Shown in pieces: positions 51,345 to 59,822 of a stretch of 64,000 nucleotides of DNA. The DNA is from Streptomyces radiopugnans (GTDB lineage: Bacteria > Actinomycetota > Actinomycetes > Streptomycetales > Streptomycetaceae): NCBI RefSeq assembly GCF_900110735.1, contig NZ_FOET01000018.1, positions 57,340 through 121,339 on the forward strand. The letters are read 5' to 3'. Under the pieces are notes generated by a model, which was not told the origin of the DNA, did not search any database, and was given only the letters and a program-made list of their open reading frames with translations. A program made the position numbers and the translations under genes. The stretch's first letter is position 1. Every line of letters begins with the position of its first letter.

Positions 51345-52058
51345 ATGCCCACGCTGCTCCTCGTCCGGCACGGCCGGTCCACCGCCAACACCTCCGGACT
51401 GCTCGCCGGACGCACTCCCGGCGTCGACCTGGACGAGCTCGGCACCGCCCAGGCCGCCGCCCTCCCCGGACGCCTGGCCGCGCTCCCGCTGGCCGCCGCC
51501 GTCCACAGCCCGCTGGAGCGCTGCCGCCAGACCCTGGCGCCGCTGGCCGGTGCCAGGCCGGAGCTGCCGCTGCACACCGAGGAGCGCATCGGCGAGTGCG
51601 ACTACGGCGACTGGACCGGCCGCAAGCTCGCCGAGCTGAACGAGGAGCCGCTGATGGCCACCGTCCAGCAGCACCCCTCCGCCGCGGCCTTCCCCGGCGG
51701 CGAGACGATGCGCGGTATGCAGGCCCGGGCGGTGGAGGCCGTACGGGAGTGGAACGAGCGGATCGAGCGGGAGCACGGGCCGGACGCCACCTATCTGATG
51801 TGCTCGCACGGCGACATCATCAAGTCGCTGGTCGCCGACGCCCTCGGCATGCACCTGGACCTCTTCCAGCGCCTCCACGTCGAGCCCTGCTCGGTCACCG
51901 CCATCCGCTACACCCCGCTGCGCCCCTTCCTGCTGCGGCTGGGCGACACCGGTGACCTCGCCTCGCTCGCCCCGCGCGAGGCGGACGCCGGGGACTCCGC
52001 GCACGGCGCGCCGCAGGCCGGCGGCGACGGCGGCGCGGTCGTCGGGGGCGGGGCCTGA
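51345..52058 (+). CDS. histidine phosphatase family protein (MSMEG_4193-like)
   Basis: 237 residues from ATG 51345. RHG motif LLLVRHGRSTANTSG holds the phosphorylated His; second His in LMCSHGDIIKSLVADALG. It belongs to the actinobacterial phosphomutase-like family that sits with DUF3090, the SCO1664 family and mshC. The substrate is unknown; a link to mycothiol metabolism is suggested only by neighbourhood. TACGCT (51332-51337) 7 nt upstream suggests a leaderless message. The last ~25 residues are Gly-rich. Confidence 0.9.
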   Translation: MPTLLLVRHGRSTANTSGLLAGRTPGVDLDELGTAQAAALPGRLAALPLAAAVHSPLERCRQTLAPLAGARPELPLHTEERIGECDYGDWTGRKLAELNEEPLMATVQQHPSAAAFPGGETMRGMQARAVEAVREWNERIEREHGPDATYLMCSHGDIIKSLVADALGMHLDLFQRLHVEPCSVTAIRYTPLRPFLLRLGDTGDLASLAPREADAGDSAHGAPQAGGDGGAVVGGGA

Positions 52059-52201
52059 CGGCGCCGCCCGAAGCCGGCCGCACCGCACGGGCGTCCGGCC
52101 GGCGCGGTCGCGGACACGGTGGCGGGTGCGGTGGTCGGCACGGTGATCGCCGTGCGCAGTAGGGTGCCAGTGTCCCAGCAGTCGAACCGATGGAGCAGGA
52201 C

Positions 52202-52792
52202 GTGTCCCGTCAGGTGTTCCTCTACGACCATCCGGAACGCTTCGTGGCCGGCACGGTCGGGCTGCCTGGCCGCCGGACGTTCTTCCTCCAGGCGTCCGCG
52301 GCCGGCCGCACCACCAGCGTCGCCCTGGAGAAGGCGCAGGTCGAGGCGCTCGCCGAGCGCATAGACGAACTCCTCGACGAGGTCGTGCGGCGCACCGGCG
52401 GCAGCGCCCCGGTCCCGGCCGTCGCACCCGCCGAGACGGCCGACAACGCACCCCTGGCGACCCCGGTGGAGGAGGAGTTCCGGGTCGGCACCATGGCGCT
52501 GGCCTGGGACGGCGAGGACGAGTGCGTGGTCGTGGAGGCGCAGGCCCTCGTCGAGATCGAGGCCGACTCCGACGAGGACCTGGCCGAGGCCGAGGAGAGG
52601 CTGCTGCGGGACGACGAGAACGGCCCGCCGGTGCTGCGCGTGAGGATCAGCGGCACCATGGCCCGGGCCTTCGCCAAACGCGCCATGGAGGTCGTCAAGG
52701 CCGGCCGGCCGCCGTGCCCGCTGTGCAGTCTGCCGCTCGACCCGGAGGGACACGTATGTCCGCGCCAGAACGGATACCGCCGCGGGCTGTGA
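52202..52792 (+). CDS. DUF3090 family protein
   Basis: 196 residues from GTG 52202 (GGAGCAGGAC upstream; ATG 52190 is inside this site). SRQVFLYDHPERFVAGTVGLPGRRTFFLQA is the family start. Two Cys pairs at the end (CPLCSLPLDPEGHVCPRQNGY) form a likely zinc site. Function unknown; always next to the kinase-like SCO1664-family gene, which it overlaps. Confidence 0.92.
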   Translation: MSRQVFLYDHPERFVAGTVGLPGRRTFFLQASAAGRTTSVALEKAQVEALAERIDELLDEVVRRTGGSAPVPAVAPAETADNAPLATPVEEEFRVGTMALAWDGEDECVVVEAQALVEIEADSDEDLAEAEERLLRDDENGPPVLRVRISGTMARAFAKRAMEVVKAGRPPCPLCSLPLDPEGHVCPRQNGYRRGL

Positions 52793-53688
52793 GGCCGAAG
52801 GCGCATCCCGGCGGCGCACCGCCGGCCGAACTGCTGGCCCGCGGTGAGCTGACGGTGCGCGGACGCCTCCGCGACGCCTCCAACGCGGTGCTGTACTGCA
52901 CGGTCGCGGGGGCGGGCGAGGAAGGCGGTGACGGCGGGGACGGGGTGCCCTGCGTGTACAAGCCGGTGCGCGGGGAGCGCCCGCTGTGGGACTTCCCCGA
53001 CGGCAGCCTCGCCCGGCGCGAGGTGGCCGCCTACGAGGTCTCCGAGGCCCTGGGCTGGCACCTGGTTCCGCCGACCGTGCTGCGCGACGGCCCGTACGGC
53101 GAGGGCATGTGCCAGCTGTGGATCGGACCCCGGCCGGACGGGACGCGGGAACCGGAGCGGCCGGGGGAGCGGGAGGAGCCGGGAGAGGACGGCGGGCCCG
53201 CCGCCGCGGAACTGCTCGCGCTGGTGGAGGAGGGTGAGCCGGGCCCGGGCTGGAAGCCCGTCGTCCCGGTCGGCGTGGGCGGGGACCGCACCGCGCTGCT
53301 GGTGCACGCCGACGATGCCAGGCTGCGCCGCCTGGCCGTCCTGGACGCGGTGATCAACAACGCCGACCGCAAGGGCGGGCACCTGCTGACCACTCCGGAC
53401 GGGGAGCTGTACGGCATCGACCACGGTGTGACCTTCCACACCGACGACAAGCTCCGCACCCTGCTGTGGGGCTGGGCGGGCGAGCCGCTGCCCGAGGAGA
53501 CGCTGGAACCGCTGCGCGGCCTGTCCGCCGCGCTGGCCGACGGCGGACCGCTCGCCACCCGCCTGGCCGAGCTGATCACCCCCGCCGAGCTGGACGCCCT
53601 GCGCAAGCGGACCGACGCCCTGATCGGCACCGGCCGCCACCCGCTGCCCGGCGGCGACTGGCCCGCGATCCCCTGGCCGCCCGTCTGA
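52756..53688 (+). CDS. SCO1664 family protein (PI3/4-kinase-like fold)
   Basis: 310 residues from ATG 52756, chosen for its GGAGGGA site; GTG 52789 (GTGA overlap) is an alternative. VPCVYKPVRGERPLWDFPDGSLARREVAAYEVSEALGW carries the ATP-binding Lys of the HipA/PI kinase-like fold, AVLDAVINNADRKGGHLL the catalytic Asp/Asn and YGIDHGVTFH the metal Asp. Substrate unknown. Overlaps DUF3090 by 37 bp, so the genes are coupled. Confidence 0.9.
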   Translation: MSAPERIPPRAVRPKAHPGGAPPAELLARGELTVRGRLRDASNAVLYCTVAGAGEEGGDGGDGVPCVYKPVRGERPLWDFPDGSLARREVAAYEVSEALGWHLVPPTVLRDGPYGEGMCQLWIGPRPDGTREPERPGEREEPGEDGGPAAAELLALVEEGEPGPGWKPVVPVGVGGDRTALLVHADDARLRRLAVLDAVINNADRKGGHLLTTPDGELYGIDHGVTFHTDDKLRTLLWGWAGEPLPEETLEPLRGLSAALADGGPLATRLAELITPAELDALRKRTDALIGTGRHPLPGGDWPAIPWPPV

Positions 53689-53821
53689 CCCGCCGTCCGG
53701 TTCCGCCGCGCCCGCTCCCGGCGATTCGTCAAGCGGGCCGCATCGGCCGCGGCATCCCGGTTCAGGCCATTGCGCGCATCCCGCTCGTGGGCGGCACCAC
53801 GTGCCGGTTACGCTCATGACC

Positions 53822-55051
53822 ATGCATGCCTGGCCCGCTTCCGAGGTGCCCGCCCTGCCAGGTCAGGGCCGAGACCTCAGCCTCCACGACACCGCGACCG
53901 GCGGACGGGTGACCCTCGCCCCCGGCCCCGTCGCCCGCCTCTACGTCTGCGGCATCACGCCGTACGACGCGACCCACATCGGGCACGCGGCGACCTACAA
54001 CGCGTTCGACCTCGTGCAGCGCGTGTGGCTCGACACCAAGCGGCAGGTCCACTACGTGCAGAACGTCACCGACATCGACGACCCGCTGCTGGAGCGGGCC
54101 GCCGCCACCGGTGAGGACTGGACGGCCCTGGCCGAGCGCGAGACGGCCCTCTTCCGCGAGGACATGACCGCCCTGCGGATGCTCCCGCCCAGGCACTACG
54201 TCGGGGCCGTGGAGTCCATACCCCGGATCGTCCCCGTCATCGAGCGGCTGCGGGAGACCGGTGCCGCCTACGACCTCGAAGGCGACGTCTACTTCTCCGT
54301 CGCCGCCGACCCCCGCTTCGGCGAGGTCTCCGGTCTGGACGCCGAGACGATGCGGCGCCTGTCGGCCGAGCGAGGCGGGGACCCGGACCGCCCCGGCAAG
54401 AAGAACCCGCTCGACCCGCTGCTGTGGACGGCCGCCCGCGAGGGCGAGCCCTCCTGGGACGGCGGCTCGCTCGGCCGCGGCCGCCCCGGCTGGCACATCG
54501 AGTGCGTCGCCATCGCCCTGGAGCACCTGGGCATGGGCTTCGACGTCCAGGGCGGCGGCTCCGACCTGGCGTTCCCCCACCACGAGATGGGGGCCTCGCA
54601 CGCCCAGGCGCTCACCGGGGAGCACCCCTTCGCCCGCGCCTACGTCCACGCCGGGATGGTCGCCCTCCACGGCGAGAAGATGTCCAAGTCCAAGGGGAAC
54701 CTGGTCTTCGTCAGCGCGCTGCGCCGCGACGGCACCGACCCGGCCGCCATCCGCCTGGCCCTGCTGGCCCACCACTACCGCGCCGACTGGGAGTGGACGG
54801 ACGCCGTGCTCGACGAGGCGCTGGCCCGGCTCGGGCGCTGGCGGGCCGCGGTCTCCCGCCCCGACGGCCCGCCGGCCGACGCGCTGGTGGAGGAGATCCG
54901 CGCCGCCCTCGCCGACGACCTCGACGCTCCCGCCGCGCTGGCCGCGGTCGACCGCTGGGCCGAGCGCCAGAACGCGGACGGCGGTACGGACACCGGCGCC
55001 CCCGGTCTGGTGTCGCGGGCCGTGGACGCCCTGCTGGGCGTCGCGCTCTGA
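53822..55051 (+). CDS. mshC: L-cysteine:1D-myo-inositol 2-amino-2-deoxy-alpha-D-glucopyranoside ligase
   Basis: 409 residues from ATG 53822, the length of the S. coelicolor enzyme. It ligates cysteine to GlcN-Ins with ATP in mycothiol synthesis. Cysteinyl-tRNA-synthetase-like: zinc Cys in YVCGITPYDATHIGHAATY (with HIGH), further zinc ligands in HIECVAIALEHLG and FPHHEMGASHAQ, KMSKSKGN for ATP. TACGCT (53809-53814) is 7 nt upstream, so this ATG rather than 53816 is probably the first codon of a leaderless message. Confidence 0.96.
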   Translation: MHAWPASEVPALPGQGRDLSLHDTATGGRVTLAPGPVARLYVCGITPYDATHIGHAATYNAFDLVQRVWLDTKRQVHYVQNVTDIDDPLLERAAATGEDWTALAERETALFREDMTALRMLPPRHYVGAVESIPRIVPVIERLRETGAAYDLEGDVYFSVAADPRFGEVSGLDAETMRRLSAERGGDPDRPGKKNPLDPLLWTAAREGEPSWDGGSLGRGRPGWHIECVAIALEHLGMGFDVQGGGSDLAFPHHEMGASHAQALTGEHPFARAYVHAGMVALHGEKMSKSKGNLVFVSALRRDGTDPAAIRLALLAHHYRADWEWTDAVLDEALARLGRWRAAVSRPDGPPADALVEEIRAALADDLDAPAALAAVDRWAERQNADGGTDTGAPGLVSRAVDALLGVAL

Positions 55052-55170
55052 GCGCCCCGGGCATCCATCCGGAGCATTCCGGCGCCTGAGCGGTTCCGGG
55101 CGGTTCCGGGGATCTCCGGTCGTTTCCGGCTCCCCGGACAGCCCCGGCACCGGCGCGTGACGGCAAAGAC

Positions 55171-55200
55171 GGGGGCGCCCGCCGAACGGCGGGCGCCCCC
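55171..55200. terminator. bidirectional terminator after mshC
   Basis: 14-bp perfect arms GGGGGCGCCCGCCG (55171-55184) and CGGCGGGCGCCCCC (55187-55200), AA loop, between convergent mshC and the PAC2 gene. Confidence 0.85.
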
Positions 55201-55217
55201 ATCGTCGTGCCGTGCGC

Positions 55218-56270
55218 TCAGCCGTCCCTCTCCGGGCCCTCGGCACCGCCGTCCTCGCCCTCCGGGCCGTTCCCGCCCTCCGCGCCGCTCCCGCCCTCCG
55301 GGCCGTCCTCCGGCGGCTCCGGCGACCTCGCCGGACGCGTACGCCCCCCGGCCGAGGTGTCGCGCAGATACGTACCGCCCTCGGCGGCCGTACCGCCCCC
55401 GGCGTGGCCGCCGGGCTGGCCGTCCCGCCGCCGCAGATAGCGCTCGAACTCCTTGGCGATCGCCTCGCCCGACGCCTCCGGCAGCTCCGCGGTGTCCCGG
55501 GCCTCCTCCAGCGACTGCACGTACTCGGCCACCTCGTTGTCCTCGGCGGCGAGCTGGTCCACGCCCAGCTGCCAGGCCCGGGCGTCCTCCGGCAGCTCGC
55601 CCAGCGGGATCCGCACGTCCAGCAGGTCCTCCAGGCGGTTGAGCAGGGCGAGGGTCGCCTTGGGGTTGGGCGGCTGCGAGACGTAGTGCGGCACCGCGGC
55701 CCACAGGCTCACCGCCGGCACGCCCGCGTGGCCGCACGCCTCCTGGAGGATGCCGACGATGCCGGTGGGGCCCTCGTACCGGGACTCCTCCAGGTCCATC
55801 GTGCGGGCCAGGTCCGGGTCCGAGGTGACGCCCGTGACCGGAACCGGGCGGGTGTGCGGGGTGTCCCCGAGCAGCGCGCCGAGCACGACGACCATCTCCA
55901 CACCCAGCTCATGGGCGAAACCCAGGATCTCGTTGCAGAAGGACCTCCAGCGCATGCTCGGCTCGATGCCGCGCACCAGCACCAGATCGCGGGCGCGGCC
56001 CCGGCCGTCGGCGTCGCCGATCCGCACCACCGACAGGCGGGTCGTCGGCCAGGTGATCCTGCGCACACCGCCCTCCAGCCACACCTGGGGGCGGTTGACC
56101 TGGAAGTCGTAGTAGTCCTCGGCGTCCAGCGCCGCGAACACCTCGCCCTTCCACTCCCGCTCCAGATGCGCGACCGCGGCGGAGGCGGCGTCACCGGCGT
56201 CGTTCCAGCCTTCGAACGCGGCCACCATGACCGGGTCGACCAGCTCGGGAACCCCCTCGAGCTCGATCAC
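55218..56270 (-). CDS. PAC2 family protein
   Basis: 350 residues from GTG 56270 (AAGGAGG 8 nt upstream). PAC2 fold: VIELEGVPELVDPVMVAAFEGWNDAGDAASAAVAHL, then VEMVVVLGALLGDTPHTRPVPVTGV and EACGHAGVPAVSLWAAVPHYV. Related to the proteasome assembly chaperone, and actinobacteria do have a 20S proteasome, but a bacterial role is unproven. The last ~75 residues are Gly/Glu-rich and disordered. Confidence 0.92.
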   Translation of the reverse strand: MIELEGVPELVDPVMVAAFEGWNDAGDAASAAVAHLEREWKGEVFAALDAEDYYDFQVNRPQVWLEGGVRRITWPTTRLSVVRIGDADGRGRARDLVLVRGIEPSMRWRSFCNEILGFAHELGVEMVVVLGALLGDTPHTRPVPVTGVTSDPDLARTMDLEESRYEGPTGIVGILQEACGHAGVPAVSLWAAVPHYVSQPPNPKATLALLNRLEDLLDVRIPLGELPEDARAWQLGVDQLAAEDNEVAEYVQSLEEARDTAELPEASGEAIAKEFERYLRRRDGQPGGHAGGGTAAEGGTYLRDTSAGGRTRPARSPEPPEDGPEGGSGAEGGNGPEGEDGGAEGPERDG

Positions 56271-56502
56271 CCAGTGCCTCCTTCCGGCCGACCGGAGCAC
56301 TCGCTCCGTACCGGCTGACGTTCCATTACCGTGCGGGCCCAGCCTACGGCGTGACCGTGCCCGCGCCGCAGCCATCGCACTCCTTTCCCGGGCCGTGCGG
56401 TGGTGATCCGTCCGGATACCGCCGCTGCCGCCCCGGGGCGGACCACCACGACCGAACCGGTGTATACGGTAGGCGCCACCAGTGGCGGAGGAGGTGGACG
56501 GC

Positions 56503-57519
56503 ATGACGCGACCGGCCGGACCGCGAGGAGCGGACGAGGCGAGGGAACTGGGCCGGACCGGGGTGCGGGTGCCGCCCCTCGGTCTGGGCTGCGCCCCCAT
56601 CGGCAACTTCCGCCGGCCCGTGGGCGAGGAGGAGGCCCGCGCGGTCGTGGAGGCGGCCCTGGAGGAGGGCTGGAGCTACCTGGACACCGCCCCGCACTAC
56701 GGCGTCGGCCTGTCCGAGGAGCGCCTGGGCCGCGCCCTGGCCGGACGCGACCGCGCCTCGTACGTGATCTCCACCAAGGCCGGCCGGCGGCTGCGCCCGC
56801 TGGGCGGGGACGAGACGCCGCCCGACGGCGAGGGCTTCGTCGACACCCCGCCGCGCGTGCGGGAGTGGGACCTCGGCCGCGACGGCATCCGGGCCACGGT
56901 GGAGGCGTCCCTGGAGCGGCTGGGCACCGACCGGGTGGAGATCGTGCTGCTGCACGACGTTGAGAACCACGTCCGCGAGGTGTACGAGACCGGCTTCCCG
57001 GCGCTGGCCGAGCTGCGCGACGAAGGGCTGGTGCGGGCGATCGGCTTCGGCATGAACCACAGCGACCACCTCGCCCGGTTCGTCGCGGACCTCGACGCCG
57101 ACGTGGTCCTGTGCGCGGGCCGCTGGACGCTGCTGGACCACCGCGCCGCCTCCGACCTGCTGCCGGTGTGCGCCCGCCGCGGCACCTCCGTCGTCGTCGG
57201 CGGGGTCTACAACTCCGGGCTGCTCGCCGACCCCCGCCCCGGCGCCCACTTCGACTACCGCCAGGCGCCGCCGCGGCTGGTGGAGCGGGCGCGGCGGATC
57301 CAGGAGGTGTGCGGGGAGTTCGGCGTGCCGCTGCGGGCGGCCGCGCTGCGCTTCCCGTTCGGCCACCCGGCGGTGGCCTCGGTGGTCGTCGGCTGCTCCA
57401 CCGAGGAGGAGGTACGGGACAACGCGCGGATGTTCGCCCACCGGGTCCCGGGCGCGATGTGGCGCGCGCTGGTCGAACGCGGGCTGCTGGGGGAGGACCT
57501 TCCGCTGCCGGAGGGGTGA
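56503..57519 (+). CDS. aldo/keto reductase, aldose 1-dehydrogenase-like
   Basis: 338 residues from ATG 56503 (GGAGGAGGTGGAC upstream). ELGRTGVRVPPLGLGCAPIGNF start, YLDTAPHYGVGLSEERLG with catalytic Asp and Tyr, VISTKAGR with Lys, IVLLHDVENHVREVYETG with His and a substrate loop typical of L-fucose/D-threo-aldose dehydrogenases. It probably oxidises a sugar to a lactone. TGTATAC at 56461-56467 upstream is a possible operator or -10. Confidence 0.9.
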   Translation: MTRPAGPRGADEARELGRTGVRVPPLGLGCAPIGNFRRPVGEEEARAVVEAALEEGWSYLDTAPHYGVGLSEERLGRALAGRDRASYVISTKAGRRLRPLGGDETPPDGEGFVDTPPRVREWDLGRDGIRATVEASLERLGTDRVEIVLLHDVENHVREVYETGFPALAELRDEGLVRAIGFGMNHSDHLARFVADLDADVVLCAGRWTLLDHRAASDLLPVCARRGTSVVVGGVYNSGLLADPRPGAHFDYRQAPPRLVERARRIQEVCGEFGVPLRAAALRFPFGHPAVASVVVGCSTEEEVRDNARMFAHRVPGAMWRALVERGLLGEDLPLPEG

Positions 57520-57540
57520 GAGGAGCGGGACGGCCGACGG

Positions 57541-58107
57541 CTACCGTTCCACGTCGTGGAGGTGGTGGACGGGGTCGTGGACGAAGTAGCGGGCGATGGA
57601 CTCCACCGTGAAGCGGGAGCCGTCGCTGCGGTCACCGGTGCGCTCCCACTGCGCGCCGGACACCGCGGCGAACCGCGCGGCCAGGGTCTCGCCCGCCTCC
57701 TCCAGCTCGTCGGCGACCCGGTGCGGGTCCTGCTCGCCGTAGCGCTCGGCGACGGCGGTGGCGTCCTGGTCCCAGTCGGGAAAGGACGGGGAGTCCTCGG
57801 CGAGCATCAGCCGCAGCCGCCCGTCGAAGATCCGGAACGCGTCGCGTACATGGCAGGCGTACTCCAACGGGGACCAGACGTCCGGAGCGGGGCGCTCGCG
57901 CACGTCGGCGCGCTCCAGGACGGGGCGCCAGGCGGCGGTGTTCTCCCGCAGCAGGGCGGGTACGTCCTCGCCCCCCACCTGCCGGGAGTCGAAGCCGCAC
58001 TCGGGGCAGGGGCGCTCCAGCACCCAGGTCCAGTTCTTGGTGTCGGGTTCGATCACGGCCCGAGCATCCCGCGCCGCGGCGTCCGGCACCAGCGATTCCT
58101 TCTTCAC
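57541..58107 (-). CDS. DinB family protein
   Basis: 188 residues from GTG 58107. Four-helix DinB/YfiT-like fold: WTWVLERPCPECGFDSRQVGGEDVPALLREN, WSPLEYACHVRDAFRIFDGRL (first metal His), YFVHDPVHHLHDVER (second metal His cluster). Such proteins are thiol- or metal-dependent transferases; some use mycothiol. Substrate unknown. A shorter start at the GTG before IEPDTKNW is possible. Confidence 0.85.
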   Translation of the reverse strand: MKKESLVPDAAARDARAVIEPDTKNWTWVLERPCPECGFDSRQVGGEDVPALLRENTAAWRPVLERADVRERPAPDVWSPLEYACHVRDAFRIFDGRLRLMLAEDSPSFPDWDQDATAVAERYGEQDPHRVADELEEAGETLAARFAAVSGAQWERTGDRSDGSRFTVESIARYFVHDPVHHLHDVER

Positions 58108-58143
58108 CCGAAGGTGTAGTGCCGCTTAAGCGGCGGCGCGCCG

Positions 58144-58184
58144 CGGGCCCGCACGGGGACGGGGGCCGTAGCCGTGCGGGCCCG
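58144..58184. terminator. terminator after glpD
   Basis: 13-bp perfect arms CGGGCCCGCACGG (58144-58156) and CCGTGCGGGCCCG (58172-58184). Confidence 0.7.
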
Positions 58185-58197
58185 GGGCGCGCGGGGT

Positions 58198-59817
58198 TCA
58201 GGACCGGCGCCCGTCCAGCACCTTCGCGACCTCGGCGCGGATCTCCTCGGTGTCCAGACCGCGAACGGTCAGCGTGGTGCGGCGGCGCAGCACGTCGTCC
58301 GCCGTCGCGGCCCACTCGCGGTCCCGGGCGTAGACGACCTGCGCCCAGATCTCCGGCGCGTCCGGATGGACGCGCTCGCCCAGCGCCGGATCCTCGTGCA
58401 CCAGACGGGCGATGTCGAACGCCAGCGCCCCGTAGTGGGTCGCCAGGTGCCGGGCGGTCCGCGGGTCGAGCCGGGAGCCCGGCTCGCGGTCCACCAGCAG
58501 CCGGTGGGCGACCGCGTTCGGATTGGCCACCCCCGGCAGCGGTACCCGCCGCACCAGCTCGGAGACCGGAACGGCGTCCTCGGCGAAACCGGTCCGCGCG
58601 GTGCCCGGCAGCGTCGCCAGCTTCCGCAGGACGGTGCGGCCTATGTGCCGGTAGGTGGTCCACTTGCCGCCCGCGACCGAGAGCATCCCGCCGCGGCCCT
58701 CGGTGACGACCGTCTCCCGCCTGGCCGACTCCACACCGCCCGGGCCGCCGGGCAGCACCCGCAGGCCCGCGAAGGCGTACGTCACCAGCTCCGGCGAGAG
58801 CTGCTCGTCGCGCACCGAGCAGGAGGCCTCGTCCAGGATCTGCCGGACGTCGGCGTCGGTGGCCGACACCTCTGCCGGATCGCCCTCGTAGGCCTCGTCG
58901 GTGGTGCCCAGCAGCAGGTGGTCCTCCCAGGGGAGGGCGAAGGTGATGCGGTACCTGTCGACGGGCGTGGCCATCGCCGCCCGCCACGGCGCCGTCCGCC
59001 TCAGCACCAGGTGAGCGCCCTTGGACAGCCGGACGCTGGGCTCGGCGCCCGCGTACTCCATCCGCCGCAGGCGGTCCACCCACGGTCCGGTGGCGTTGAG
59101 CACCAGCCGGGCGTCCACCTTGAACTCCGTGCCGTCCAGCCGGTCCCTCAGCTCCGCGCCGGTGACCCGGCCGTGGGTGAAGCGCAGACCGGTGACCTCG
59201 GCGTGGTTGAGGACGACCGCGCCGGAGTCCACGGCGGCGCGGACGGTCATCACCGCGACCCGGGAGTCGTTCATCTGGTGGTCGCCGTAGACCGCGACCG
59301 CCTTGAGGCCCTCGGTGCGCAGGGCCGGGTTGTCGGCGGCGGCCTTCGCCGGGGAGATCAGCCGGCCCACCCCGTCGCCGAAGGCGGACAGGGCGGAGTA
59401 GGCGAAGACGCCCGCGCCGAGCTTGGCGGCGCCGTGCGGGCCGCCCCGGTAGACCGGCAGGTGGAAGGTGAGCGGACTGACCAGGTGCGGAGCCACGTCC
59501 CTGGCCAGCACCCGCCGCTCGTGGTGGTTCTCGGCGACCAGTTTCACCGCGCCGGTCTGCAGGTAGCGCAGCCCGCCGTGGACCAGTTTGGAGGAGGCGG
59601 AGGAGGTGGCGCCGGCGAAGTCGCCGGCGTCCACCATCGCCACTCGCAGCCCCGACTGCGCCGCGTGCCAGGCGACCGAGGTGCCCAGGATGCCGCCGCC
59701 GACGACCAGCAGGTCGAAGACGGCGCCTTCCAGCACCTCCCGGGTCTCGGCACGGCCCGGGTCCGGACCGGCGGCCGGGCGCGCCCCGAGGGTCGGGGCG
59801 CTTCGGAGGGTGTTCAT
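58198..59817 (-). CDS. glpD: glycerol-3-phosphate dehydrogenase
   Basis: 539 residues from ATG 59817 (GAGGAG upstream). FAD enzyme that oxidises glycerol 3-phosphate to dihydroxyacetone phosphate and passes electrons to quinone. FDLLVVGGGILGTSVAWHAAQSGLRVAMVDAGDFAGATSSASSKLVHGGLRYLQ is the FAD/GlpD signature; FALPWEDHLLLGTTDEAYEG and SVAGGKWTTYRHIGR are further family segments. 5 bp after glpK, last gene of the GylR operon. Confidence 0.96.
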   Translation of the reverse strand: MNTLRSAPTLGARPAAGPDPGRAETREVLEGAVFDLLVVGGGILGTSVAWHAAQSGLRVAMVDAGDFAGATSSASSKLVHGGLRYLQTGAVKLVAENHHERRVLARDVAPHLVSPLTFHLPVYRGGPHGAAKLGAGVFAYSALSAFGDGVGRLISPAKAAADNPALRTEGLKAVAVYGDHQMNDSRVAVMTVRAAVDSGAVVLNHAEVTGLRFTHGRVTGAELRDRLDGTEFKVDARLVLNATGPWVDRLRRMEYAGAEPSVRLSKGAHLVLRRTAPWRAAMATPVDRYRITFALPWEDHLLLGTTDEAYEGDPAEVSATDADVRQILDEASCSVRDEQLSPELVTYAFAGLRVLPGGPGGVESARRETVVTEGRGGMLSVAGGKWTTYRHIGRTVLRKLATLPGTARTGFAEDAVPVSELVRRVPLPGVANPNAVAHRLLVDREPGSRLDPRTARHLATHYGALAFDIARLVHEDPALGERVHPDAPEIWAQVVYARDREWAATADDVLRRRTTLTVRGLDTEEIRAEVAKVLDGRRS

Positions 59818-59822
59818 ACGGA